Positions 1 through 8,193 of a stretch of 16,391 bases of DNA are shown here, in pieces. Both the position numbers and the translations under genes were made by a program. Below the pieces are notes generated by a model. That model was not told the DNA's origin, did not search any database, and saw only the letters and a list, made by a program, of their open reading frames with translations. Source of the DNA: Gammaproteobacteria bacterium (GTDB lineage: Bacteria > Pseudomonadota > Gammaproteobacteria > UBA6429 > Thiohalophilaceae); NCBI GenBank assembly GCA_030593785.1, contig JAUVGM010000011.1, forward strand, positions 1-16,391, read 5' to 3'. The stretch's first letter is position 1. The number at the start of each line of letters is the position of its first letter.

Positions 1-2
1 TT

Positions 3-617
3 TTCATAGACGGCATGAATTTGGTGTTGGTTAAACTGGATCCAGATATCCAGGTTTTTACTGCCAGCAGTTATGAAGATGCATTGCCTGTTATGACCGA
101 AAATCCGGACATGGATCTGGTGTTGCTGGATTTAGGATTACCGGGTCTTAGTGATATTGATGCTTTAAAAGCGGTACGCACTGAGCTGCCGATAACCCCT
201 GTGGTTGTATTGTCCAGTAATGATGATGGCGCTAAAGTTCAGCAAATGTTGAATGTGGGAGCACAAGGCTATATCCCTAAATCCACTAATGCTGAGATTT
301 TAATCCATTCACTTAAACTTGTTCTTTCCGGTGGTATCTATGTACCCCAGGAAATTCTTCCGCAATTGGAACAGGGTGCTGATCGACCTGTGAGCGTGCA
401 AGCTGATACGCCTCTGACTCCAAAGCAGCATGAGGTATTAGGAAAACTCATTCATGGTTATTCTAATAAAGAGATTGGGAATTTATTGAATATGGCTGAG
501 TCTACTGTGCGGGTTCATATTGCAGCCATTCTGAAAGCGTTAAATGTTTCAAATCGTACCAGGGCAGCACACCTGGCAGTACAAAAAGGTTGGATTACGA
601 TTGAGCAGGAATCATAA
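3..617 (+). CDS. Response regulator transcription factor, NarL/LuxR family (5' end cut by window edge)
   Basis: This is the output protein of a two-component system: an N-terminal receiver followed by a LuxR-type DNA-binding domain. The frame is open from base 3 and reads FIDGMNLVLVKLDPD, which matches the stretch just after the acidic pair of a receiver. The true start therefore lies left of the window, and the ATG at 15 is internal. The phospho-acceptor Asp sits in LVLLDLGLPG (codon 129-131). The conserved Ser follows in VVVLSSNDD and the conserved Lys in YIPKS. The C-terminal third has the LuxR signature, with LTPKQHEVL, GYSNKEIGNLL and STVRVHIAAILKALNV forming the helix-turn-helix. About 20 N-terminal residues are missing. 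The gene converges on a hybrid histidine kinase with a 2-bp gap, so that kinase is the obvious candidate partner. Family assignment is firm; the target genes are unknown. Confidence 0.9.
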   Translation, partial: FIDGMNLVLVKLDPDIQVFTASSYEDALPVMTENPDMDLVLLDLGLPGLSDIDALKAVRTELPITPVVVLSSNDDGAKVQQMLNVGAQGYIPKSTNAEILIHSLKLVLSGGIYVPQEILPQLEQGADRPVSVQADTPLTPKQHEVLGKLIHGYSNKEIGNLLNMAESTVRVHIAAILKALNVSNRTRAAHLAVQKGWITIEQES

Positions 618-619
618 AA

Positions 620-2371
620 TTATTTAGACAATAAGACTGAATTTAATAACGCGCGTAATTTCCCACCAGAAACAGGTTTATGTAAAAGTAAAAAGCCACT
701 TTCTTTTGCTTCTTTAATGCGATCCGGTGCTGTATCCCCCGTAATAATGACAGCGGGTATTTTATCGTCTTTGTAATATTCGTAAATAGCATGAATGACA
801 TTAACACCCGTTTCATTATTTTGTAATCGATAGTCTGCAAGAATTATATCGGGTCTGTTTTCTGGTTGTAGTTTTTGTTTTACATCTTTGCTTGATGTTA
901 GTTCCAGAACTTTACAGCCCCATCCACTCAAGAGTAATTGTAGAGCATTTCTTATTTCTTCTTCATCTTCAATAATAACTATAGTCTTGTCAGTTAGTTC
1001 AGAATTTAGTTCTAAAATATTATTATCGGTTTGAGTTGTTTGACTCGGTGAACTTCGGGGAAGTTCAATAGAAAATACCGAACCTTTATTCGGTACTGAT
1101 TGCATTGATAGATTAATATCTAATAATCTTGATAATCGGTGAACAATAGAGAGTCCAAGACCTAAACCTTTGCTACGATCACGACCTGGGTTGTCCAGTT
1201 GATGGAACTCTTCAAAAATAATGGTTGTGTCTTTGTCATCAATTCCTATGCCACTATCATAGACGGATATTAAAATGGAATTCGCTTTTCTTCTGCAACC
1301 TATTAAAATTCGACCGTGGTTGGTATAGCGAATTGCATTTGAAATTAAATTACGCAATATTCTATCTATAATTTGAATATCACTATTAACGAATAAAGAG
1401 GTTGGTATAAAGTGAATGCGTAATTTTTTTTCATTAGCTATAGAAGTGAATTCATTCGCCAGGACATCAAACAGCTTTTGAATAGAAAAAGATTTTTTAT
1501 TAACACTAATAATACCTGCATCAAGCTTTGATATATCCAGCAAAGACTCCAACAGATTTTCTAATGATAAAGATGATTTTTTAATTTTATCGACAATCAT
1601 GGCTTGTTCCGGATCCTGATTACGTTCATCCAGAATACCCAGAAATAAACTTATTGCGTGTAGTGGTTGACGTAAGTCATGACTGGCTGCTGCCAAAAAA
1701 CGTGTTTTGGCGGAGTTGGCTAATTCGGCTTTTTCTCTTTTTATTTTTAACTGCTGTATGAGCTCAGTATTTTCATTGCGAAGGATAATAGAGTTATCAA
1801 GCGTTTTTTGATTTTTCCTGGCGATAATAATTTGTAGCAAAAGAAAAATGCTCAGCATTATACTAAGTATAATAAAATCAGTTTTATCTTCAGATGCTAA
1901 TACATAAGCAAAAGGCAATATTGTAGGAATAGCGAAGGCATAATAGGACCAGACAAAGTTTGAGAGTGAAGCAGAGGAACCGACTGTTATACCTGTTAAC
2001 GTCATTAACAGAAATAACATAATAACGAGATTATCTGTCTGTAAAAATAAAAAAGATGTTGCTCCCCATATGCAACCAGAGATAAATGCTGTTACAACAA
2101 AAAACCATCCCCACCATAAAATGTCTTTATCGCTTTGTTCGTGTTTGTCATAACGCTTAAGCATGATAAAGCGGAAGATGGATACTATAATAACGACAAA
2201 CATCCAATATAAACTCAAGATGTTGGATGTATATTTATAGAGAAATAATGTTAAAAGAGCTGCGATCAGCAAGTTACTTAATAAAATTGAAGATACTTGT
2301 TTATAGAGGACTCTAATCCTTTCTGTCTGCAGCTGTTGCTCAGACATAATAATGGTATCTGTATTAGACAT
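620..2371 (-). CDS. Membrane-bound hybrid sensor histidine kinase with C-terminal receiver
   Basis: Numbered from an ATG at 2371 (583 aa), there are six hydrophobic segments at about residues 30-49, 51-71, 84-110, 115-137, 139-159 and 165-184. A charged coiled-coil linker follows. The kinase core has the H-box AAASHDLRQPLHA (His about 231), the N-box NLISNAIRYTN, the G1 box DSGIGID and the G2 box KGLGLGLSIV. The C-terminal receiver has EDEEE, acceptor Asp about 513 in ILADYRL, and Lys about 565 in LLHKP. I see no PAS, HAMP or large periplasmic domain, so the membrane bundle probably senses the signal. The H-box and ADYRL receiver resemble the NahK/ErcS' type of kinase, from memory. There is no HPt domain, so the receiver may be regulatory. 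The start is uncertain: a TTG at 2428 and an ATG at 2347 are in frame, and none has a good ribosome site. It diverges from glnE. Confidence 0.88.
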   Translation of the reverse strand: MSNTDTIIMSEQQLQTERIRVLYKQVSSILLSNLLIAALLTLFLYKYTSNILSLYWMFVVIIVSIFRFIMLKRYDKHEQSDKDILWWGWFFVVTAFISGCIWGATSFLFLQTDNLVIMLFLLMTLTGITVGSSASLSNFVWSYYAFAIPTILPFAYVLASEDKTDFIILSIMLSIFLLLQIIIARKNQKTLDNSIILRNENTELIQQLKIKREKAELANSAKTRFLAAASHDLRQPLHAISLFLGILDERNQDPEQAMIVDKIKKSSLSLENLLESLLDISKLDAGIISVNKKSFSIQKLFDVLANEFTSIANEKKLRIHFIPTSLFVNSDIQIIDRILRNLISNAIRYTNHGRILIGCRRKANSILISVYDSGIGIDDKDTTIIFEEFHQLDNPGRDRSKGLGLGLSIVHRLSRLLDINLSMQSVPNKGSVFSIELPRSSPSQTTQTDNNILELNSELTDKTIVIIEDEEEIRNALQLLLSGWGCKVLELTSSKDVKQKLQPENRPDIILADYRLQNNETGVNVIHAIYEYYKDDKIPAVIITGDTAPDRIKEAKESGFLLLHKPVSGGKLRALLNSVLLSK

Positions 2372-2481
2372 AGTGTTTTTTATAGTAAAGCTTTGCGCAG
2401 ATCCATTCAAGATTTTAAGTATGTACAAACTTTATTCTGCCTGCTATGTCACCCATAAACTCAAAGTGATATCCTGAAAAT

Positions 2482-5409
2482 ATGAATATTATCGACTCAA
2501 TAAAGAATTTACCAGACTCACTTCAACATCCTGTTGACATGCAGTGGCAATCATTAGTTGATTCTGGTGTTGATATTTCTTTACTACCTGATGAGGTGTT
2601 TGAAACACTTCCAAAAGTTTGGGCTTGTTCCGATTTTGTGATGCAAGCTTGCGTTCGTTTCCCGGAGCTATTTCTGGAATTAGCTTTAAGCGGCGATTTA
2701 TTAAAGTCTAAATCTGAACAAGATTATAAAAATGCAATTGTTTCTGATTTAAAGCCGGGAGATGAAGAAGGTTTAAGTAAACAATTACGTTTATTTCGCC
2801 GTCGTGAAATGACGCGTATTGTCTGGCGTGATATTGCAGGTTGGGCAGAACTAAAAGAAACAACTCGTGATCTTTCGTTTATGGCAGAGGCATGTATTGA
2901 TACTGCTTTGTCTCATCTTTATTCATGGCAATGTGCAGAATTGGGAACGCCTGTTAATGATGAAGGTACCGCACAACAACTTGTCGTTTTGGGAATGGGC
3001 AAGCTAGGTGCCTGGGAACTGAATGTCTCTTCTGATATTGATTTGATTTTTGCTTTTCCAGAAGAAGGCAATGTAAAGGATGGTCCTAAAGAATTAACTA
3101 ATTCAGAATTTTTCACGCGCTTAGGTAAAAAACTGATTCAGTCGTTAGATCAACAAACGGCAGATGGTTTTGTTTTTCGTGTGGACATGCGCTTACGTCC
3201 ATTTGGTGCGGGTGGACCATTGGTTTCGAGCTTTAATAGTTTTGAAAATTATTACCTTGTTCATGGTCGTAGCTGGGAACGTTACGCAATGGTTAAAGTG
3301 CGTGTGGTTGCTGGTGACTATGAACAAGGAAACGAATTACTTTCCATGATAAGGCCCTTCGTTTATCGCCGTTACCTTGATTATGGTGCATATGAATCAT
3401 TGCGAGAACTAAAGGCAATGATTACGCAGGAAGTTAAACGTAAAGGTATGAGTCATAACGTTAAGCTCGGTGCGGGTGGTATTCGAGAAGTTGAATTTAT
3501 TGCGCAGGTATTCCAGTTAATACGTGGTGGGCGAGATACGGATTTACAGGAACGTCGAGTGTTTGTTGTTTTAGAGCATTTAGAGAAAAAAAATCTATTA
3601 CCTGATTATGTCGTGAAAGAATTAACTGATGCGTATATTTTTTTACGTAACACTGAACATCGTATTCAGGAATTTCAGGATCGGCAAACACACAACTTAC
3701 CCGATAATGAAATTGGTCAAACGCGTTTAGCTTTGGGTATGGGCTTTGAAAACTGGGATTCTTTTTTAAATCAGTTAAACCAGCACCGTGCAAATGTCGA
3801 AGCACATTTTGAACAGGTTTTTGTTGCGCCTCAAATTGAAGAAAATAAAACGAAGATAGATTCAGAACAACAAACCGAATTTCAAAGGCTGGAAGCTCTT
3901 TGGTATAACAAACTGGATGAGGATGATGCTTTAGTTTTGTTATCAGAAAAAGGTTTTAGTGACAGTGCAGCGGCTTTAAAACAACTCAAAACATTACATA
4001 GGAGTCGCCAATATGCTTCTTTAAGTCGACAAGGGCAAACTCGTTTGGATCGTCTTATGCCCTTATTGTTGGGTGCGGTGCAGCAGGTCGATAATGTTGA
4101 TATTACTTTTGAGCGGATTTTGTCCCTGCTTACGAAAGTGGCACAACGTAGTGTTTATCTTGCATTGTTACTCGAAAATCCAATGGTGTTATCGCAACTT
4201 ATTAAATTGTGTTCGGCGAGCCCATGGATTGCGCGTTACTTGCAACAATTGCCTATCTTGTTAGATGAATTGATGGATCCACGTAGTTTGTATTTACCGC
4301 CAGAAAAGGACGAGCTTGAAAAAGACATGCGTCACCGTCTATCACAACTTGATCTTGATGATGTTGAACAGAGCATGGATGCTTTGCGGCACTTTAAGCA
4401 GTCTAATGTACTGCGTGTGGCAGCGGCAGATATTGCGGATGCCTTGCCGCTAATGAAAGTGAGTGACCACTTATCCTGGATTGCAGAAGTGATCTTGGAT
4501 GAAGCGCTTGAGCAGGCATGGCGACACCTGGTTTCACGTCATGGTCGACCGGTTTGTAAAATAGAGCCGGGTGAGGATAGTTTGTGTGATAAGGGTTTTG
4601 CCATTATTGGTTATGGCAAACTCGGTGGCAACGAGCTGGGTTATAGCTCGGATCTGGATATGGTCTTTTTGCATGGCAGCGAAAGTAATAATTTGATGAC
4701 ATTGGGAGACAAAGATAAAGGCGAAAAGCCGGTTGCTGTCCCTGTATTTTTTGCCCGATTAGGTCAACGCATTATTCACTTGCTGACTGCCCACACTTCG
4801 GCGGGTGTTCTGTATGAAGCCGATATGCGTTTGCGGCCTGATGGGGCTTCCGGCTTATTAGTGACCAATTTAAAGTCGTATCGAGATTATCAGCTGAAAA
4901 AAGCCTGGTTGTGGGAACACCAGGCGCTTGTTCGAGCCCGGGTTGTGGCTGGAGATCCTCAAATTGCAGAACAGTTTGACGTTATTCGTCGAGAAGTCCT
5001 TTCTCAACAGCGTGATCATGAAGTTTTGCGTAAAGAAGTGCTGGATATGCGAATTCGTATGCGTAAAGAGCTTTCTAAGGAGAAAAAAGGCCTGTTTGAC
5101 CTGAAACAGGGGGCTGGAGGTATCGTTGATATCGAATTTATGGTGCAATACGGGGTTCTGGCATGGGCTTTTGAAAAGCCCGAATTGTTAGAATATACCG
5201 ACAACATTCGCCTGTTAGAGGCCCTGGCTTCAGCCGATTTAATGGCAAAATCGGATGTTGAGGTACTGAGCGATGCGTACCGGACTTTTCGGGCAAGATT
5301 GCATAAAATAGCACTTCAGGAGCAACCGGGTTTGGTTGATATTGAAGAATATAGTGAATTATCAGCAGCTGTTCGGCGAATTTGGCTGGAATGGCTGGAA
5401 AATGAATAA
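2482..5409 (+). CDS. glnE: Bifunctional glutamine synthetase adenylyltransferase / adenylyl-removing enzyme
   Basis: GlnE attaches AMP to, or removes it from, a tyrosine of glutamine synthetase in response to PII and glutamine, so it sets cytoplasmic ammonium assimilation. At 975 aa it is close to the roughly 946 aa of the E. coli protein. Both halves keep a complete nucleotidyltransferase domain. The N-terminal, deadenylylating half has GMGKLGAWELNVSSDIDL with metal-binding Asp185/Asp187, then FRVDMRLRPFG and GAGGIREVEFIAQ. The C-terminal, adenylylating half has GYGKLGGNELGYSSDLDM with Asp724/Asp726, then EADMRLRPDG and GAGGIVDIEFMVQ. All catalytic signatures look intact. The ATG at 2482 gives the expected N-terminus but has no obvious Shine-Dalgarno sequence. 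ilvE follows after 20 bp, suggesting co-transcription. The last 1 kb is visibly more GC-rich than the first. Confidence 0.98.
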   Translation: MNIIDSIKNLPDSLQHPVDMQWQSLVDSGVDISLLPDEVFETLPKVWACSDFVMQACVRFPELFLELALSGDLLKSKSEQDYKNAIVSDLKPGDEEGLSKQLRLFRRREMTRIVWRDIAGWAELKETTRDLSFMAEACIDTALSHLYSWQCAELGTPVNDEGTAQQLVVLGMGKLGAWELNVSSDIDLIFAFPEEGNVKDGPKELTNSEFFTRLGKKLIQSLDQQTADGFVFRVDMRLRPFGAGGPLVSSFNSFENYYLVHGRSWERYAMVKVRVVAGDYEQGNELLSMIRPFVYRRYLDYGAYESLRELKAMITQEVKRKGMSHNVKLGAGGIREVEFIAQVFQLIRGGRDTDLQERRVFVVLEHLEKKNLLPDYVVKELTDAYIFLRNTEHRIQEFQDRQTHNLPDNEIGQTRLALGMGFENWDSFLNQLNQHRANVEAHFEQVFVAPQIEENKTKIDSEQQTEFQRLEALWYNKLDEDDALVLLSEKGFSDSAAALKQLKTLHRSRQYASLSRQGQTRLDRLMPLLLGAVQQVDNVDITFERILSLLTKVAQRSVYLALLLENPMVLSQLIKLCSASPWIARYLQQLPILLDELMDPRSLYLPPEKDELEKDMRHRLSQLDLDDVEQSMDALRHFKQSNVLRVAAADIADALPLMKVSDHLSWIAEVILDEALEQAWRHLVSRHGRPVCKIEPGEDSLCDKGFAIIGYGKLGGNELGYSSDLDMVFLHGSESNNLMTLGDKDKGEKPVAVPVFFARLGQRIIHLLTAHTSAGVLYEADMRLRPDGASGLLVTNLKSYRDYQLKKAWLWEHQALVRARVVAGDPQIAEQFDVIRREVLSQQRDHEVLRKEVLDMRIRMRKELSKEKKGLFDLKQGAGGIVDIEFMVQYGVLAWAFEKPELLEYTDNIRLLEALASADLMAKSDVEVLSDAYRTFRARLHKIALQEQPGLVDIEEYSELSAAVRRIWLEWLENE

Positions 5410-5417
5410 TAAAGATT

Positions 5418-5421
5418 GGAG
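5418..5421 (+). promoter_or_regulatory. Ribosome binding site of ilvE
   Basis: A GGAG core lies 8 bases before the ATG at 5430, in the short gap after the glnE stop codon. It decides the start at 5430 over the in-frame ATG at 5436, and it gives ilvE its own initiation signal inside the operon. Confidence 0.7.
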
Positions 5422-5429
5422 AAAGATTT

Positions 5430-6353
5430 ATGTCGATGGCTGACCGTGATGGAGTTATTTGGTTGGACGGTGAGTTAGTACCGTGGCGTGAGGCCAAGGT
5501 ACATGTGCTGACACATACCCTGCATTATGGCACGGGTGTTTTCGAGGGGGTGCGTGCTTATCATGCTGAACAAGGTACTGCGATTTTTCGCCTTGAAGAT
5601 CATACTGATCGCCTCTTTCGTTCGGCTCATATATTAGGAATGAATATTCCGTATGACAAAGAAACGTTAAACGAAGTTCACAAGCAAATTGTACGAGAGA
5701 ATAAACTTGATTCAGCGTATCTGCGTCCAATGTGTTTTTATGGTCCTGAAGGAATTGGCTTACGTGCTGATAATCTCAAAGTACACGTAATGGTTGCCGG
5801 TTGGGAATGGGGTGCATACCTTGGTGCTGAAGCACTTGAAAAAGGGATTCGGATTCGCACCTCTTCATATACGCGTCATCATGTAAATATCACCATGTGC
5901 AAAGCAAAGGCAAACGGTAACTACATGAATTCAACGCTGGCATTACAAGAAGCCTTGCGTGATGGTTATGACGAAGCCTTATTACTCGATGTTGATGGTT
6001 TTGTTGCGGAAGGCAGTGGTGAAAATGTTTTCATTGTTCGCAATGGCGTTATCTTTACACCAGATTTAACCTCTGCGCTTGAGGGTATTACACGTGAAAC
6101 AATCGTAACCCTTGCTGAAGAGTTTGGTTATGAAGTTCGTGAAAAACGCATTACTCGTGATGAAGTTTATGTCGCAGATGAAGCCTTCTTTACCGGAACG
6201 GCTGCAGAAGTAACTCCGATCCGTGAGCTGGATGGTCGTATGATCGGTTCAGGTGTGCGTGGTCCAATAACAGAAAAGCTACAAGCAAAATATTTTGATT
6301 TGGTGCATGGTCGTGTAGCAGAACATATGGATTGGTTAAATCCAGTTAAATAA
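5430..6353 (+). CDS. ilvE: Branched-chain amino acid aminotransferase
   Basis: This PLP enzyme transfers the amino group between glutamate and the 2-oxo acids of leucine, isoleucine and valine, the last step of their synthesis. It is 307 aa, the usual length for class IV (fold type IV) transaminases of the IlvE type. Visible family signatures are the N-terminal HTLHYGTGVFEG, the PLP-lysine motif KAKANGNYMNS (Lys160 by position, next to the E. coli Lys159) and the cofactor-binding EGSGENVFIV near residue 195. A C-terminal FFTGTAAEVTPI completes the active site. It follows glnE by 20 bp with a good ribosome site. D-amino acid transaminase and 4-amino-4-deoxychorismate lyase share the fold, but length and motifs favour IlvE. 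A zinc-finger gene follows 59 bp downstream. Confidence 0.96.
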   Translation: MSMADRDGVIWLDGELVPWREAKVHVLTHTLHYGTGVFEGVRAYHAEQGTAIFRLEDHTDRLFRSAHILGMNIPYDKETLNEVHKQIVRENKLDSAYLRPMCFYGPEGIGLRADNLKVHVMVAGWEWGAYLGAEALEKGIRIRTSSYTRHHVNITMCKAKANGNYMNSTLALQEALRDGYDEALLLDVDGFVAEGSGENVFIVRNGVIFTPDLTSALEGITRETIVTLAEEFGYEVREKRITRDEVYVADEAFFTGTAAEVTPIRELDGRMIGSGVRGPITEKLQAKYFDLVHGRVAEHMDWLNPVK

Positions 6354-6412
6354 ATTTATTTAGGCAAACAAAAAAAATAAGCCGAATTAATAATACGAAG
6401 GGGTATGAGGAG

Positions 6413-6619
6413 ATGGGTGATAAAGTGAATGCAAGTACAAAACCTTTGCAATCAAATGCAGTCAAGCGTTATGAGATAACAAATAAAGATTTGCCTTTGC
6501 ATTGCCCCATGCCAAATATGTCACTATGGAATTCGCACCCTCGCGTTTATTTGCCGATTGAAGATGCAGGTGAGGCAACCTGTCCATATTGTGGTGCTGT
6601 GTACGTTTTAAAAGACTAA
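6413..6619 (+). CDS. Small CHCC-type zinc-finger protein
   Basis: A 68-aa protein whose C-terminal half carries four likely zinc ligands: Cys31 in HCPMP, His42 in SHPRVYLPI, and Cys57 and Cys60 in TCPYCGAVY. Spacing and flanking residues fit the zf-CHCC family, which I associate with the mitochondrial complex I accessory subunit NDUFS6 and with short uncharacterised proteobacterial proteins. The first 25 residues are polar and probably disordered. There is no signal peptide or membrane segment, so it should be cytoplasmic. The ATG at 6413 has AAGGGG 9 bases upstream; an AGGAG abutting the ATG could instead serve a GTG at 6425 (residue 5). hldE starts 9 bp downstream, so the two genes are very likely co-transcribed. 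A role in metal-cluster or respiratory-complex assembly would be a guess from the eukaryotic relative. Confidence 0.85.
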   Translation: MGDKVNASTKPLQSNAVKRYEITNKDLPLHCPMPNMSLWNSHPRVYLPIEDAGEATCPYCGAVYVLKD

Positions 6620-6628
6620 TAAAATAAT

Positions 6629-8071
6629 ATGAAAATAGAATTACCTTCTCTTACTGCAGCACACGTTTTAGTTGTCGGTGACCTTATGTTGGATCGTTAT
6701 TGGCATGGTGACACCACACGGATATCACCAGAAGCGCCTGTGCCTGTTGTTTTGGTTGGCGAGTCAGAAGAGCGTGCCGGTGGTGCAGGTAATGTTGCAT
6801 TAAATATTTCGGCGTTAGGTGCAAAAGCCTCGTTAATGGGATTTACTGGTGATGATGAACAGTGCCAGGCATTAGAGAAGTTATTAAAACCGGTTGGAGT
6901 TGATTGTCTCTTTGATAAGTTAGCCGGTGCAGCAACGATTACCAAGTTACGTGTATTGAGTCGACATCAGCAACTCATTCGTCTTGATTTTGAAGATGGC
7001 TTTGAAACTCAAAAAGCGGATAACTTACTAAAAAGTTTTCAGTCACAATTATCGAATGCCGGTGCAGTTGTATTATCCGATTATGGTAAAGGAACATTAC
7101 GCCAGGTGCAGGAATTTATTCAGCTTGCACGTAAAGCAGGTAAAATTGTTTTAGTTGATCCCAAGGGCTCTGATTTTAAAAAATACCGTGGTGCAACATT
7201 AATTACGCCTAACATGCATGAGTTTGAAGGTGTGGTTGGTCGCTGCGAAGATGATGAAGATATTGTTACTAAAGGCCAAGACTTAATGACCAGTCTGGAG
7301 TTACAAGCTTTACTGATTACCCGCAGTGAACGAGGCATGACGTTATTGCAAAAAGATTTGCCCGCCATTCACTTACCGACACATGCTAAAGAAGTTTTTG
7401 ATGTAACCGGTGCAGGTGATACGGTTATTTCTGTTTTAGCTTCTGCCATTGCTGCGGGTGAATCATTTGCAGATGCGACTGCACTATCTAATCTTGCTGC
7501 CGGTATTGTGGTGAGTAAATTAGGTACTGCAACAGTCAGCATGGATGAGTTACGTCGAACCATTAGAGAACAACATCAAATCCAACGTGGAGTCATGGAT
7601 GAAGATGCATTACTTCAACTTGTAAATGAATCAAAAGAACATGGTGAAACAGTTGTAATGACCAATGGTTGTTTTGATATATTACATGCCGGTCATGTTG
7701 CTTATCTTGAACAGGCGAAAGAGTTAGGTGATCGCTTAATCGTTGCCGTAAATGATGACGATTCGGTAAAACGGTTAAAAGGTCCAGAACGTCCCGTTAA
7801 TACAATGGAAAAACGTATGCGTATGTTAGCTGCGTTACAGTGTGTTGACTGGGTTGTACCTTTTTATGAAGATACACCAACGCGTCAAATTTGCCGATTG
7901 GCACCAGATATTTTAGTGAAAGGTGGCGATAATGATCCTGATAAAATTCCCGGTGGTGATTGCGTACGTGAGACAGGCGGTGAAGTAAAAGTACTAACGT
8001 ATATTGAGGGTGTATCAACCACGGGTATTATTAGCACTATCCGTGAGACGGAAAAGAAGATAAAAAAGTAA
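6629..8071 (+). CDS. hldE: Bifunctional D-glycero-beta-D-manno-heptose-7-phosphate kinase / heptose-1-phosphate adenylyltransferase
   Basis: HldE (formerly RfaE) performs two cytoplasmic steps towards ADP-heptose, the donor for the LPS inner core. The N-terminal PfkB-type kinase adds a phosphate at C1 of heptose-7-phosphate, and the C-terminal domain adds AMP. The kinase half shows GDLMLDRYWHG, RAGGAGNVALN and VTGAGDTV with catalytic base Asp264. The nucleotidyltransferase half shows TNGCFDILHAGH (HxGH at residues 353-356) and later VKGGDND. At 480 aa it is the full fused form. The N-terminus MKIELPSLTAAHVLVVGD aligns well with the family, so the ATG at 6629 is sound. It lacks a clear ribosome site and probably relies on coupling to the zinc-finger gene 9 bp before it. 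waaF, which uses the product, lies two genes downstream. Confidence 0.97.
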   Translation: MKIELPSLTAAHVLVVGDLMLDRYWHGDTTRISPEAPVPVVLVGESEERAGGAGNVALNISALGAKASLMGFTGDDEQCQALEKLLKPVGVDCLFDKLAGAATITKLRVLSRHQQLIRLDFEDGFETQKADNLLKSFQSQLSNAGAVVLSDYGKGTLRQVQEFIQLARKAGKIVLVDPKGSDFKKYRGATLITPNMHEFEGVVGRCEDDEDIVTKGQDLMTSLELQALLITRSERGMTLLQKDLPAIHLPTHAKEVFDVTGAGDTVISVLASAIAAGESFADATALSNLAAGIVVSKLGTATVSMDELRRTIREQHQIQRGVMDEDALLQLVNESKEHGETVVMTNGCFDILHAGHVAYLEQAKELGDRLIVAVNDDDSVKRLKGPERPVNTMEKRMRMLAALQCVDWVVPFYEDTPTRQICRLAPDILVKGGDNDPDKIPGGDCVRETGGEVKVLTYIEGVSTTGIISTIRETEKKIKK

Positions 8072-8121
8072 AATACGCAAGAACTCTTTAGGTAAGGTGT
8101 ATTTTAAAATTTAAATATAAA

Positions 8122-8174
8122 CTCGCAATCACTGGTCATTGCGAGAGAACAAAGTGACCGCGGCAATCTCATGA
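8122..8174. repeat. Intergenic palindromic repeat-like element
   Basis: A GC-richer patch in an AT-rich gap. It contains a perfect 8-bp inverted repeat, CTCGCAAT (8122-8129) and ATTGCGAG (8138-8145), around an 8-base loop. A second set of arms nests with it: GGTCA (8134-8138) with TGACC (8155-8159), and ATTGC (8138-8142) with GCAAT (8163-8167). The stretch from GTCATTGCGAG to GCAATCTCAT has the look of a short palindromic repeat I remember from intergenic DNA of many bacteria, but only this copy is in the window. No T-run follows, so it is not a standard terminator. It ends about 20 bp before the FAD-oxidoreductase start codon. Confidence 0.5.
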
Positions 8175-8193
8175 AGATTAGCACTTATCCTAC

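Noticed and set aside
2372..2428. TTG start giving a 602-aa histidine kinase
   Set aside because: The extra 19 residues show no domain, and the TTG has no well-placed ribosome site. The ATG at 2371 is preferred, though neither start is well supported.
3497..3805. 102-aa open frame on the reverse strand inside glnE
   Set aside because: It lies wholly within the well-conserved glnE coding sequence, has no ribosome site and no recognisable domain.
5138..5497. 119-aa open frame on the reverse strand across the glnE-ilvE junction
   Set aside because: It overlaps two clear genes and reads as low-complexity antisense translation with no domain.
8069..8106. Possible terminator after hldE: TAAAATAC pairing with GTATTTTA
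   Set aside because: The 8-bp stem is almost all A/T, the loop is over 20 bases, and no T-run follows. Read-through into the next forward genes is as likely.
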